Of a stretch of DNA of 64,000 nt, positions 27,812 to 37,351 are shown one piece after another. The first letter of the stretch is position 1. Each line of letters starts with the position of its first letter. Origin of the DNA: Campylobacterales bacterium (GTDB lineage Bacteria > Campylobacterota > Campylobacteria > Campylobacterales > Sulfurimonadaceae); assembly GCA_026390075.1 (NCBI GenBank), contig JAPLGP010000029.1, positions 26,692 to 90,691 of the forward strand. The letters run 5' to 3'. The notes below the pieces were generated by a model that saw nothing but the letters and a program-made list of their open reading frames with translations, was not told where the DNA came from and did not search any database. Position numbers and translations under genes: made by a program.

Positions 27812-28707
27812 TAAAAAAACTCCAATTCACTTTTAGTATCTTCGCGATTGTTTAGACGATTAATCATAAAGATTATGGAATCTTGTAAAGAGTGTTCAAA
27901 CACATAAACATCCGAAAAAATCCGTTTTACAAAAAAGTTGTCAATGTAACAACGAATATCTTGTAAAATCTCGACTAAATAATCGAACCCTTCTAATGCC
28001 TCTATCTCAACATCATCAAAACTATAAATACGCAAAAATGCAGCCATCTCATCAAATACTGTTGTCATGTGTGCAGTATAGTGGTGATAGGCAAAAATTT
28101 TACCTATTTTTTCTAGCTCACTTGCAATTTCACAAAAAAATTCATGGCTTAGTTCACCACTTTTTACTCTTTCACTTAAAGCAGACAGTATTTCAATAAG
28201 AATTGTAATATCTCCCTGATAAGCGTCTAAATAAGCATCTATCCCTGTATCATTCAAAAACTTTTTATGAGTATTTATTGTATGCATCATTCCATAAAGC
28301 ATTAATTTTGCACTTAAAGCAATACTGATTTTTTTATTCAAAGTTTCTGTTTCAAAAGGTGCATATACTAGGGTGTCAGCGAGATTAGCAATTTTTAGAC
28401 ATGTTTCATTATGCTCTTCAAGAATAACTGTTATAACAATATTTTTGTCATATTTTAAAATTTCATTGCATAAGTAGAGGACTTTTTCATAATCATTTGA
28501 ATAAATTAGAACCATGTCCACTTTAACAGAAATTAATATATTTGAGATATGAGAAATAGCGGCATCGTTGACATTATTGTAGCGATAAAGCTCAAAAGCT
28601 TCTAAAATATCTTTATGATTTTTTAGAAGCTTTCCATCATCATAGACCAGTAAATGGCGTGTTTTCGCCAGTAGAGAAATAAAATTTTTGTAGTTATAAT
28701 TTATCAT
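27811..28707 (-). CDS. Chemotaxis-operon protein of unknown function with degenerate receiver-like N-terminus
   Basis: I do not recognise this 298-residue protein. The first 130 residues have alternating hydrophobic strands resembling a receiver fold (HLLVYDDGKLL, VDMVLIYSND, NIVITVILEEHN, DTLVYAPFETE), but without a complete phosphorylation site. The second half is helical (about 140-285), perhaps a dimerisation bundle. It ends SELEFF. It sits between cheR and cheB with touching or overlapping ends, so it likely acts in receptor adaptation; that is an inference from context. Confidence 0.7.
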   Translation of the reverse strand: MINYNYKNFISLLAKTRHLLVYDDGKLLKNHKDILEAFELYRYNNVNDAAISHISNILISVKVDMVLIYSNDYEKVLYLCNEILKYDKNIVITVILEEHNETCLKIANLADTLVYAPFETETLNKKISIALSAKLMLYGMMHTINTHKKFLNDTGIDAYLDAYQGDITILIEILSALSERVKSGELSHEFFCEIASELEKIGKIFAYHHYTAHMTTVFDEMAAFLRIYSFDDVEIEALEGFDYLVEILQDIRCYIDNFFVKRIFSDVYVFEHSLQDSIIFMINRLNNREDTKSELEFF

Positions 28708-29519
28708 ATTTGTACCTTTTGGTAAATGGAAGTATCCACTTGTTTAAGCATTCTGTTGTTAATGTTACGAAGATTTTCTGTGAGTGAAATTATTAAATAT
28801 CCGCTATTCTTAAGATTTTTGATAACATTCTCTATAACCAAAGCTTTAATTTCATCATTAAAATATATGAGTACATTGCGTAAAAATATAATATCAAATC
28901 TACCTATTTCTGATTGAACTTCAAGTAAATTAGCCTGTGAAAAATAAACATTTTTTTGTAATTCATGATTTATCAAAAACTGCTTATCGTATTGATTTTT
29001 TCCTTTGAGACAATAGCTTTGTTTATATGCATTGGATATTTTATCCGCCCAAGACAAAGGATAACACCCTTTTTTTGCGATTTGTAGTACTTCTGTATTT
29101 ATGTCTGTTGCAAATACTTCATATCTTGAATCGCCCAATATACTATCGAGTACCATGGCTATTGAGTATGCTTCAGCTCCAAGTGAAGTAGCGGCACTCC
29201 ATACTCTTAGCATTTCATCAGCTTTTACTTGTTTTACTATGTCTTGTAAAAAGTCAAAGTGAACTTGCTCACGAAAAAAATAAGTTTCATTTGTTGTGAT
29301 TTGATTTATCATCTCCGAAGCTTCATCACGGTTAAACTGAGCGATACGAAGATAATCACTAAATTTACTCAGACCATAAAAATTTAAACGCTTCATTAAT
29401 CTATTTTTAACTAAGCTTTTTTTACTTTCATCGAGTGTAATGCCAACATTTTTAAAAATCAGCTTCTGAATAAGGACAAATTCTGAATCATATAATGTTA
29501 TATCATTCACAATACTCAT
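28704..29519 (-). CDS. cheR: Chemotaxis protein methyltransferase CheR
   Basis: CheR methylates receptor glutamates with S-adenosylmethionine. The N-terminal helical domain (about 10-80) leads to TNETYFFREQVHFDFL, then the SAM site VWSAATSLGAEAYSIAMVL and the late motif FDIIFLRNVLIYFN, all standard. The start at 29519 (MSIVND) overlaps the previous stop as ATGA; a start at 29537 would add six residues and overlap more. At about 271 residues it is the usual size. Confidence 0.95.
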   Translation of the reverse strand: MSIVNDITLYDSEFVLIQKLIFKNVGITLDESKKSLVKNRLMKRLNFYGLSKFSDYLRIAQFNRDEASEMINQITTNETYFFREQVHFDFLQDIVKQVKADEMLRVWSAATSLGAEAYSIAMVLDSILGDSRYEVFATDINTEVLQIAKKGCYPLSWADKISNAYKQSYCLKGKNQYDKQFLINHELQKNVYFSQANLLEVQSEIGRFDIIFLRNVLIYFNDEIKALVIENVIKNLKNSGYLIISLTENLRNINNRMLKQVDTSIYQKVQI

Positions 29520-30097
29520 AATATATGCTCTGTGCATAGAGGTTCGGCATGTGGATTTGTCGCTATTGTATCCTCGCCATATAAATCATATAAAAGTTTA
29601 TCGGTATCAAAGATAGTACATAGAAGTGTTTTTTTGCCAATAGTTATTTTCGCTATAAATGTTGTTAACTCATTTTGTTTGGAATTGCTAAACATTTGCT
29701 CAGCATTTATACTCACTATATCAATGACTTGTTTTACTATTAAGCCTAAATATCCTGAAGAAAAATGACACAATATAAGGAGTTCATATGCCGTTTTTTC
29801 AAAGTTTTTATTCCCAAACCATGCATCAAAATAAATTAAAGGTGTCATGTGGGAACGAATGTCAGCTGTGCCGATAATGATGTTTTTTTTGTCATTATTT
29901 ACAGCAATATTATCTTTTTGAAAAACAAATAACTCTGTGACTTTTGCAACATTTATAGCATAATACTCTGCATTTGAACCCTCAAATATAACATACTGAC
30001 TTGCAATATCAGCGCTACTACTGACAAGTTTTACAAGATCTATCTCGTCTTCATCAAGATAAGCTTCAGATAGGATTTGTGTATTGTTATGTGGCAT
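29516..30097 (-). CDS. CheW-like scaffold protein, second copy
   Basis: This 193-residue protein is a divergent CheW domain (about 33-170) linking receptors to CheA. CheW-like sequences include YYAINVAKVTELF, IIIGTADIRSHMTPLIYF and LGLIVKQVIDIV, with a shorter match than its neighbour. Its ATG lies inside a dispersed-word copy (30093-30101), which also encodes the last residues of the upstream cheW in another frame; the genes overlap by 11 bases. A second copy at 29546 writes NPHAE near its end. It may serve a receptor subset. Confidence 0.85.
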   Translation of the reverse strand: MPHNNTQILSEAYLDEDEIDLVKLVSSSADIASQYVIFEGSNAEYYAINVAKVTELFVFQKDNIAVNNDKKNIIIGTADIRSHMTPLIYFDAWFGNKNFEKTAYELLILCHFSSGYLGLIVKQVIDIVSINAEQMFSNSKQNELTTFIAKITIGKKTLLCTIFDTDKLLYDLYGEDTIATNPHAEPLCTEHIL

Positions 30098-30608
30098 GTG
30101 GATTTTCCCTTTGACTTAGAAACTCTATGTCAGCTACACTCTTTAACGACAAAAGAGGAATAAAGTCACCTTTATAAGGTATCATGGCTTCTACATATTT
30201 TGAATCAATTGGTAAGCCAAAACTAGGAACACTTTGGAGTTCATTTGCTTCAAAAACTTCAACTTCATAGACTTCATCAATAAGAAGACCTATTTTATGA
30301 GAAACTTCTTCCTCTGCTACTTTTACTATTACTAAAGAGGTGCGGTTTGTATTTGTGAAATCATTTTGCATTAAACGCTCGGAAATATCAAGTACCCCAA
30401 CAATAGTTCCACGAATATTACAAACACCTTTCACACAAGGTTGCATCCATGGGACTTTAGTAATCTCTGGCAGTTCAACAATCTCAGTGATACATTCACC
30501 TCTGAGTGCAAAAAGATTTGATTGTAAATAAAATAGCAAATACTGAGGACCCTCTTTAATTGCCATTTCATCGTCATCATCGATGAGTATCTGCGAATAC
30601 ATTTGCAC
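30087..30608 (-). CDS. cheW: Chemotaxis coupling protein CheW
   Basis: CheW bridges receptors and the kinase CheA. The single CheW domain shows YLLFYLQSNLFALRGECITEI, ITKVPWMQPCVKGVCNIRG and KIGLLIDEVYEVEV, a close match to the family. At 173 residues with an acidic N-terminal tail it is normal. Its C-terminus ENPHAT is created by the dispersed word shared with the next start. It starts three bases after the MCP stop. Confidence 0.94.
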   Translation of the reverse strand: MQMYSQILIDDDDEMAIKEGPQYLLFYLQSNLFALRGECITEIVELPEITKVPWMQPCVKGVCNIRGTIVGVLDISERLMQNDFTNTNRTSLVIVKVAEEEVSHKIGLLIDEVYEVEVFEANELQSVPSFGLPIDSKYVEAMIPYKGDFIPLLSLKSVADIEFLSQRENPHAT

Positions 30609-30610
30609 TC

Positions 30611-32443
30611 CTAAAAGCGTTCAAAATCTCGTAAATCGAGTGTATCTTCTGATTCACTTTTATTACCGAGGGTATAATCTTGTGAAGTTCTACCCATTTT
30701 TAGTGAACTTTTTTCTTTCACAGAGGGGTTGATGCTATGGATATTTAATTTGAAAAATTTCATCATATCTGTTAAAGATGATGCTTGTCCATTGAGCTCT
30801 TCAGCAATAGTAGCAAGTTGTTGTGAGGATGAAGCATTTTCCTGAGTAACTTGATCAAGTTGATTCATAGCAATTGAAATTTGTTCTACACCTATCGCTT
30901 GTTCACTTGCTGCGGCTGTAATATCTCTCACAAGTTTTGCAGTTTCTTCAATTTTTGGCAGAGTAGTGGAGATGAGCATTCCAGCTTCTTCAGAGATAAA
31001 AACACTATCTTGTGTTATTTTACTTATCTCTTGTGCGGCGATTTGTGAGCGTTTTGCTAGTTTTCTAACCTCAGCCGCTACAACTGCAAATCCTTTTCCA
31101 TGCTCACCAGCACGAGCAGCTTCAATCGCAGCATTGAGTGCCAATAAATTTGTTTGATAAACGATATCTTCAATAACCTTGATTCTTGTAGAAATATCAT
31201 GCATAGCAACCACTGTTTTACTTACAGCTTCTCCACCTTTTTGAGCCATTTCAGATGCATCTGAAGCTAATTTATTTGTTAGTTTGGCATTCTCTGCAGT
31301 TTCTGAAACTGAGCCACTCATCTCTTCTATAGAGCTTGTTGTTTCTTCGATTGAAGAAGCTTGCGTCTCCGCTCCAGAAGAGATAGAACTAGAAGAGCTG
31401 CTTACTTCACTTGAAGCGGTACTGATTTCATTGGCACTCATAACTATCTGTGTAATAATTTCAGAAAGGGATTCAATAAATGAATTAATAGAATTTTTGA
31501 TTTCGTTAAGTTCACCAGGCATTTCAAGAGAAATCTTTTTTGTAAGATTACCGTTTTTCATCTCATGAAGAGTATCGCGTAATTCAGTAAGAATCTTACT
31601 GAGGATAACAATAAAGCTATTTGTTGATTCCTTGATTGCATCCATGTCTCCAGGGAGATTCACATCGATGCGCTCAGATAAATGACCATTGCTTAGTTCT
31701 CTCATAACTCTTGTTAATTCAACAATAGAGCTTTGCATCATAGAGGCTAAGCCATTCACAGCCTCAGTAATGACAGCATAATCGCCTACATATTCTGTTT
31801 GAATCTTAGCATTAAAATCGCCATGACTAAGGAGTACAAGGTTTTCTGTGACCTCTTGCAATATACTGACAACAGCGTCCATAGTATCATTTAAACCAGA
31901 ACAAATTAATGCATACTCACCTTTGTACTTAGATGAATCAAGGCGTACTGTAAGATTCCCTTGACGCATAGCGGTTGTTGCGAGTTTAGCATCCACTGCA
32001 AGACCATGCAGACTTGCTATTACGGCATTTACAGATTCTTTGAGTTTATCAAATGCACCATAATAAGAAGTAGTAACTCTTGCAGAAAAGTCTCCATCTG
32101 CAACACGATCCATAACCAAAGAGATATCACTCAATAAACAAGCAATTAAATCAACATTATAATTAAAAGCATTGCTTAAATTACCAAGCATCCCATCATA
32201 ATTTTTCATATCAATTCTCTCAGTCATATTCCCTAATAAAACTGCTTCATTGATACTATTTACATCATTGTTGAGTGTTCGCATCTTAGCACGCATAGCG
32301 TCGATTTTTAAAAAAAGAGGAGTAAATTCCTCACTATTTGCACTAAATACTTGTTCAAAATCACCATTCATTATTGCATCAACAGCCTGTTCTGCTAAAT
32401 AGATATCTTTTGTATGCTTGTTTTTCATAATTTTTTTACTCAT
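30611..32443 (-). CDS. Cytoplasmic poly-HAMP chemoreceptor
   Basis: This 610-residue methyl-accepting protein has no membrane helix. From about residue 20 to 330 it has a chain of HAMP-like units recognisable by repeated GDF/GNL motifs (GDFSARV, GNLTVRL, GDFNAKI, GHLSERI, GNLTKKI). The signalling part contains [26 protein letters not shown] at the tip, flanked by Glu- and Ala-rich adaptation helices. It ends DFERF, resembling the aromatic-x-x-Phe tether for CheR. The adjacent PAS-CZB gene touches its start, so the two probably form a split receptor, analogous to the CetA/CetB pair of Campylobacter. The layout recalls the Pseudomonas Aer2/McpB poly-HAMP receptor. Confidence 0.93.
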   Translation of the reverse strand: MSKKIMKNKHTKDIYLAEQAVDAIMNGDFEQVFSANSEEFTPLFLKIDAMRAKMRTLNNDVNSINEAVLLGNMTERIDMKNYDGMLGNLSNAFNYNVDLIACLLSDISLVMDRVADGDFSARVTTSYYGAFDKLKESVNAVIASLHGLAVDAKLATTAMRQGNLTVRLDSSKYKGEYALICSGLNDTMDAVVSILQEVTENLVLLSHGDFNAKIQTEYVGDYAVITEAVNGLASMMQSSIVELTRVMRELSNGHLSERIDVNLPGDMDAIKESTNSFIVILSKILTELRDTLHEMKNGNLTKKISLEMPGELNEIKNSINSFIESLSEIITQIVMSANEISTASSEVSSSSSSISSGAETQASSIEETTSSIEEMSGSVSETAENAKLTNKLASDASEMAQKGGEAVSKTVVAMHDISTRIKVIEDIVYQTNLLALNAAIEAARAGEHGKGFAVVAAEVRKLAKRSQIAAQEISKITQDSVFISEEAGMLISTTLPKIEETAKLVRDITAAASEQAIGVEQISIAMNQLDQVTQENASSSQQLATIAEELNGQASSLTDMMKFFKLNIHSINPSVKEKSSLKMGRTSQDYTLGNKSESEDTLDLRDFERF

Positions 32444-33327
32444 TACAGACCCTTTTCTTCAACATAGTTGTCAATCACATCACGCAAAGCAGAAAATAAT
32501 TTTAATGTATCTTTTTCAACTTCAACTAAAATACTATCAAGTTCTTCTTTTGAACTGTTTTTATACGCTCTATCTACATATTTTTGCATTAAACTATGGA
32601 CATTATTGTGGTGCTGATGCACCTTGCTCCACGAAGGATGCGCTGTAAATGACATTCCTTCTAATGATTTTAATTTTTTTCCAAAATTACAACAACAAGA
32701 TTCTGTTACAACGACATCTTTTTTGCCAAGCGATACACTGCGAGATATATTTGTCTTAAAAATCATATGGTCTATGTAATAGCTATCTATATCTATGTTC
32801 AAAGCATCAGGACTACTGACTGAGCGATTGAGTGTTAATCTATCAATAAATTGTTCATAAGTTAAATTTCTGTCTTTTAAATAATGAAGCATAAATTCAA
32901 AAGTTTCATTAAGAGAGTGTGATTTTTCATGTTCCAATAGTACTTTGTATAATTTTGTAATCTCTTGTTTTACAAAAGAACTAATCGGTTTTCTGTAAGA
33001 AGTAATACGAATAATTTCTCCATTCGTTATAATTGGAGCTACATAAGCTTTTACCCAATAATAATTTCCATCTTTTGTACGATTTTTAACAAAAGCTGTC
33101 ACGGGTTTACCCCTGAGAACAGTGTCCCATAGCAGTTTAAATATAACGCGTGGCATATCTGCATGACGAACTATATTATGAGGTGCACCAATTAACTCAT
33201 TGCGAGAATAACCTGCAATGTGACAAAAAACATTATTTACATAAGTAATTTTCCCCTTTGCATCCGTCATACTTACAATTAAATCATGTTCATCAAACAA
33301 AACCTCTTGTTCATTTATCGTATCCAT
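32443..33327 (-). CDS. Aer-like PAS sensor with zinc-binding CZB domain
   Basis: This 294-residue cytoplasmic protein starts with an Aer-type PAS domain: [34 protein letters not shown] and [16 protein letters not shown], the sequence class that binds FAD in Aer. The C-terminal third has [30 protein letters not shown], the Cys-Phe-Gly and His pattern of a chemoreceptor zinc-binding (CZB) domain. It has no signalling hairpin of its own and its stop touches the MCP start, so it probably signals through that receptor. Energy or oxidant taxis is inferred. Confidence 0.9.
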   Translation of the reverse strand: MDTINEQEVLFDEHDLIVSMTDAKGKITYVNNVFCHIAGYSRNELIGAPHNIVRHADMPRVIFKLLWDTVLRGKPVTAFVKNRTKDGNYYWVKAYVAPIITNGEIIRITSYRKPISSFVKQEITKLYKVLLEHEKSHSLNETFEFMLHYLKDRNLTYEQFIDRLTLNRSVSSPDALNIDIDSYYIDHMIFKTNISRSVSLGKKDVVVTESCCCNFGKKLKSLEGMSFTAHPSWSKVHQHHNNVHSLMQKYVDRAYKNSSKEELDSILVEVEKDTLKLFSALRDVIDNYVEEKGL

Positions 33328-33342
33328 ATTTATTCTCCTTAA

Positions 33343-35337
33343 TTATTTTATCTTTAGTATTTCAAACAAAGTTGGGATATCAAATATCAAAGCAATCTCT
33401 CCACTTCCTAAAATGGATGCACCGTAAAGTCCTGGTGCATTTTTAAAAAGTTTCCCTAGTGGTTTTATGACGGTTTGGTACTCGCCAAATAATTCATCCA
33501 CTAAAAGACCTATTTTATGATGTCCATACTTTACTACAATAATATTTTGTCTCTCACACATTTCACAAGGAAGTTCTTTATAGTAATTTCTAACATCCAA
33601 TAAAGGCAATAAAGTACCACGCAAATCAAATAACTGACTCTCTCGAATATTTACATGGTACTCGGATGTGTATTCTATAACTTCAGAGACCATATCAAGC
33701 GGGATAATATAATGTGTTTGACCTACTTGAAATAAAAAGCCATCGATAATTGCCAATGTTAATGGCAAACGGATTGTAAAACAACTCCCTTTACCAACTT
33801 TGCTTACTAATGCTACTTCACCTTTTAAAGCTTCTATGTTCTTTTTAACGACATCCATTCCAACGCCACGACCTGAAATATCTGAAACAACTTCAGCGGT
33901 TGAAAAGCCAGGTTCAAAAATCAACTTATAAGCCTCAGCATCTGAGAGTTGCTGTGTTTGACTGATAATTCCTTTTGCTCTTGCTTTAGAAATAATTGCA
34001 TCGAGAGCTAAGCCTTTCCCATCATCTTCTATTTCAATTACGATAGAACCAGATTCTGGATACGCACGAAGTTCAACAGTTCCATATTCAGGTTTGCCGT
34101 TTTGAACCCTTTGTGCTGGCAGTTCAATTCCATGGTCAACAGAATTACGCAGCATGTGCAAAAGTGGGTCAGCAATCTTTTCAATGACTGTTTTATCGAG
34201 TTCTGTCTCGCCACCCTTGATGGTAAAATTTATTTTTTTATTCAGTTTATGCGCAACATCGTTTACAACTCTGCGGAATTTCTCAAAGGATTCACCTACT
34301 TGAACCATGCGAATATTCATCACATTATTTCGTAACTCTTCAAGCAATCCACTCAGTTCTATTGCGACTTCTTCAAGTTCTGCATCTGCATACTTTTCAA
34401 CATAGCGATTGACTTTAGCATTTGCTATTACCATTTCACTAATCGTGTCAATGAGGATATCAATTTTGCTAGAATCAACACGCAATGACTGTGAAATGGG
34501 AGTGATTTGCTTGTTATTTGATTCTTGTTTGGGTTGTATATCTTCGATTTTTGCTTGTAAAACTTCGATAATAACAGGTTTAGTTTGTTCTGGAAGTTCT
34601 TCTTTTTGAGGTTCTTCTTTTTGTATTTTATCAACTGAAAAAACATTTAACTCTATATCATCTTCAACAAATTCAAATACCTCTATAATATCTTCTTTTT
34701 TTACATCGCCTTCAAATTCTATTTCAAATCCGAGGTAGGGTTTATACGGGTCGATTTCTTCTAAAGTTGGAAGATTTTCTACGAGAGTAGATACACTATG
34801 CAGAGTTCCGAGGCGTTTAAGAAAAGCTATAATGGAGATTAAATCCATCCCAGTTTCAAAAAAATATTCCTTTAAATGAAGAGAGATATGCCATAGATTT
34901 GAGCTTATAGTCTCTATTGGTAAGGTTTGAGTTGGTACAAATTTCTCTGGTGGGGATTGTAAATAATTGTTGATTGTTGCTTTAAGAAGTTTATCTTTAT
35001 CGAGTATATTTTTAGGTAATGGAGCAGATTCTACCGCGTAATCTACCAATGTGCTTACATGGTCTTTACATTTTAAAAGAAGCATTAATAGATTTTCATC
35101 TAATTCTATCTTCCCATTACGAACAGCATCCATCAGATTTTCTGCGATATGAGTAAACGAGATAATAGCATCAAAACTGAACATTCCCGCAACACCCTTA
35201 ATGGTATGCATTGCACGAAAGATAGTTCCTATATATTCATCATTTACACCTTTGTCCATTGCATCGAGTAATGCACTCTCCATCATTTGAAGTTGTTCTT
35301 GAGCATCCTCATTGAAATATTGTAGTTCTTCACTCAT
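33343..35337 (-). CDS. cheA: Chemotaxis histidine kinase CheA
   Basis: CheA phosphorylates CheY and CheB in response to receptors. The Hpt domain carries the phosphohistidine in AMHTIKGVAGMFSF near residue 45. A linker region follows, then dimerisation (from about 295), the ATPase with DPLLHMLRNSVDHGIE, DDGKGLA and GRGVGMDVVKKNIEALKG, and a C-terminal CheW domain. I start at 35337 (MSEELQYF), which overlaps the STAS stop by eight bases; 35376 would add 13 residues and overlap more. There is no C-terminal receiver, unlike the CheAY of Campylobacter, so the separate CheY next door is the likely target. Confidence 0.95.
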   Translation of the reverse strand: MSEELQYFNEDAQEQLQMMESALLDAMDKGVNDEYIGTIFRAMHTIKGVAGMFSFDAIISFTHIAENLMDAVRNGKIELDENLLMLLLKCKDHVSTLVDYAVESAPLPKNILDKDKLLKATINNYLQSPPEKFVPTQTLPIETISSNLWHISLHLKEYFFETGMDLISIIAFLKRLGTLHSVSTLVENLPTLEEIDPYKPYLGFEIEFEGDVKKEDIIEVFEFVEDDIELNVFSVDKIQKEEPQKEELPEQTKPVIIEVLQAKIEDIQPKQESNNKQITPISQSLRVDSSKIDILIDTISEMVIANAKVNRYVEKYADAELEEVAIELSGLLEELRNNVMNIRMVQVGESFEKFRRVVNDVAHKLNKKINFTIKGGETELDKTVIEKIADPLLHMLRNSVDHGIELPAQRVQNGKPEYGTVELRAYPESGSIVIEIEDDGKGLALDAIISKARAKGIISQTQQLSDAEAYKLIFEPGFSTAEVVSDISGRGVGMDVVKKNIEALKGEVALVSKVGKGSCFTIRLPLTLAIIDGFLFQVGQTHYIIPLDMVSEVIEYTSEYHVNIRESQLFDLRGTLLPLLDVRNYYKELPCEMCERQNIIVVKYGHHKIGLLVDELFGEYQTVIKPLGKLFKNAPGLYGASILGSGEIALIFDIPTLFEILKIK

Positions 35338-35602
35338 AAGTACACTCAAATAATTTAGAACATCCACAAAGCTCAAGAGCTTCTATGACACTGTTTGTAC
35401 AGTTGATAAGAGTCATATTGCGATTTTGATTATGAAGGCTTTTTTGTAGGCTTAAGAAAAGTTGTATGACAGATAAGTCAATTTTATTTATATTACGAAG
35501 ATCCAATTTTACTGTAGGTTCTTCATTTTTAAGGCACAGCATCAACGCATCTTTTATCATCTGTGCCTCTTCAACCTCAAGAACATCCGATTCAAATATC
35601 AT
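35330..35602 (-). CDS. STAS-domain protein in chemotaxis operon
   Basis: This 90-residue protein is a single STAS domain, similar to anti-sigma factor antagonists. Features include VKLDLRNINKIDLSVIQLFLSL with a serine at the usual phosphorylation position (Asp-x-Ser) and INCTNSVIEALELCG. Small STAS proteins occur in some chemotaxis operons, and their role is unclear. It sits between cheY and cheA with an eight-base overlap into cheA. Confidence 0.85.
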   Translation of the reverse strand: MIFESDVLEVEEAQMIKDALMLCLKNEEPTVKLDLRNINKIDLSVIQLFLSLQKSLHNQNRNMTLINCTNSVIEALELCGCSKLFECTYE

Positions 35603-35606
35603 GAAA

Positions 35607-35969
35607 TCAGCCTAGCAACTTTTGAAGAACCATTACAAATTTTTCTTTATTAAAAGGCTTTAACATCCACGCTTTAACTCCAAGTGCTTTGCCTTTTTCT
35701 TTGAGTTCTTCAGAACTTTCAGTAGTGAGCATAACAATGGGTATAAATTTATAGGCTCTTACTTGCTTAATATTTTCAACCATTTCAAGTCCGCCCATTA
35801 TCGGCATATTTACATCACTAAAAATTAAATCAAATTGATGATGTTTTAATGCTTCAAGCCCCTCAGCACCATTTTCAACAACAACCGCTTCATGCCCCAC
35901 CACTTCAATCGCTTTTTTAGCAACCATTCGGATTAAACCTGCATCATCAGCTACTAATATCTTAGCCAT
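35607..35969 (-). CDS. cheY: Chemotaxis response regulator CheY
   Basis: This single receiver domain of 120 residues has the acidic pair in LVADDAG, the phosphoacceptor aspartate in LIFSDVNMPIMGG, TTES for the threonine, and KPF for the lysine. CheY-P would switch the flagellar motor. It is the first gene of the leftward operon; AAGGAA lies upstream and a TATAAT is at 36014-36019 on the minus strand. Confidence 0.93.
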   Translation of the reverse strand: MAKILVADDAGLIRMVAKKAIEVVGHEAVVVENGAEGLEALKHHQFDLIFSDVNMPIMGGLEMVENIKQVRAYKFIPIVMLTTESSEELKEKGKALGVKAWMLKPFNKEKFVMVLQKLLG

Positions 35970-36013
35970 AAAATTCCTTTTGAAAAAAATTAAAAATTAT
36001 TCACTACTAAAAT

Positions 36014-36019
36014 ATTATA
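36014..36019 (-). promoter_or_regulatory. -10 element of the chemotaxis operon
   Basis: The minus strand reads TATAAT about 45 bases before the cheY ATG. No other good promoter appears down to the HDOD gene, and most genes overlap or nearly touch, so about 11 kb is probably one transcript. Confidence 0.5.
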
Positions 36020-36063
36020 TCAAGTTTTATTCAACTTTAACATATAAAAATAAGTTTTATAAT

Positions 36064-37296
36064 CTACTTTTGTAACATACCCGCCAACGCTCCACTAGAA
36101 AAAGACCATTGTAAGTTGTAGCCCCCACATGGACCATCAAGATTCATAACTTCTCCACAAAAGTATAAGCCATTTATAATTTTACTCTGCATCGTTTTAG
36201 GATTTATCTCTTTTAGATGTATTCCTCCACGCGTTATCATCGCCATTTTAAAGCCATCATGACCCGTAACTGTAAGTGGTGTCCATGCTAAAAGTTGGAT
36301 GAGTTTGGCTCTGTTTGCACCCTCTATCTCTTTGTTCTTGGCATGTGGATTTATGTTTGAGAGTAAACAAAGTTCATGAGAGATGGCATGTGGAAGGAGA
36401 GTTGTGATGTGTTCAATTATCTTGGCATGTGGATTTTTTGCTATTTCATTCTTTATATGCATTGCGATTTGCTCTTCATTCATCCCTTTTGTGAGATTTA
36501 AAAGCAGAGGAACTTCGCCATATTGCTCTAAAAGTGGAGTGATTTCTCTTGCAAAGTCCAAAATAACTGGACCTCGCAAACCGTTGTTTGTAAAAATCAA
36601 ATCACCGAGTGCTCTTAGTTTTTTATGTTTTGGTAAATCCACTCGAAGTTCAACTTTTGCGATGGTGTCCGCACGACAATTTTTGACCCACTCCTCTTTT
36701 ACTTTGAGTGGCATCATGGCAGGGTGAAGCTCAGTTATTTTATGTCCAAGTTCACTTGCTAGAGTGTAGCCATCTCCCTCAGCCCCTAAAGTTGGGTAGC
36801 CTAAACCGCCTGTTGCAACGATGACATTAGGTGCAAAAAAGGAGTCTGTTTGCGTTTTTACACCTGTGATTTGATTGTTGTTTTGGAGTATCTGTTCTAC
36901 TTTTTGTGCGCATTTTAAATCAATGTTCAACTTGTTCATTTCATTTTCGAGTGCCAAAATAATGGTTAATGCACTGTGTGAAGTTGGAAAAATTCTAAAT
37001 CCATCGGGTGCGTGTGTTTCAACGCCGATTTGCGCAAAAAAACTTACTAAAGCAGTAGAATCAAATGCTCCAAGCGCATCTTGCATAAAACGACCATCGC
37101 GTCCAAACTGACGCATAAATTCTTCATTTGATAGCGTGTTTGTGAGGTTACAACGACCGCCACCCGTTGCTTTGAGTTTCGAGGCGATTTGCGGGAGTTT
37201 TTCTAAGAGAAGAACCTTTTTTCCTGCTCGTGCAGAAATTATGGCAGACATCATCCCCGATGCTCCAGAACCGATAACTATAAGGTCGTATTTCAC
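36064..37296 (-). CDS. HI0933-type flavoprotein (NAD(P)/FAD-dependent oxidoreductase)
   Basis: This 410-residue protein belongs to the HI0933/YhiN flavoprotein family of uncertain reaction. The FAD fold starts DLIVIGSGASGMMSA, followed by KLKATGGGRCNLTN, VIVATGGLGYPTLG and the C-terminal CGEVMNLDGPCGGYNLQWSFSSG, all family hallmarks. I start at GTG 37296 because the fold begins there. A longer reading to 37407 adds residues translated from a palindromic repeat and should be rejected. Three dispersed-word copies (36340, 36385, 36424) fall within 93 bases and write NPHAK, LPHAI and NPHAK in one variable region. Confidence 0.9.
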   Translation of the reverse strand: MKYDLIVIGSGASGMMSAIISARAGKKVLLLEKLPQIASKLKATGGGRCNLTNTLSNEEFMRQFGRDGRFMQDALGAFDSTALVSFFAQIGVETHAPDGFRIFPTSHSALTIILALENEMNKLNIDLKCAQKVEQILQNNNQITGVKTQTDSFFAPNVIVATGGLGYPTLGAEGDGYTLASELGHKITELHPAMMPLKVKEEWVKNCRADTIAKVELRVDLPKHKKLRALGDLIFTNNGLRGPVILDFAREITPLLEQYGEVPLLLNLTKGMNEEQIAMHIKNEIAKNPHAKIIEHITTLLPHAISHELCLLSNINPHAKNKEIEGANRAKLIQLLAWTPLTVTGHDGFKMAMITRGGIHLKEINPKTMQSKIINGLYFCGEVMNLDGPCGGYNLQWSFSSGALAGMLQK

Positions 37297-37351
37297 ACTC
37301 AAATCAGTTGCCTTTTCTGCAATTAATAGTATTAGACTTCTTGTAAAACTA

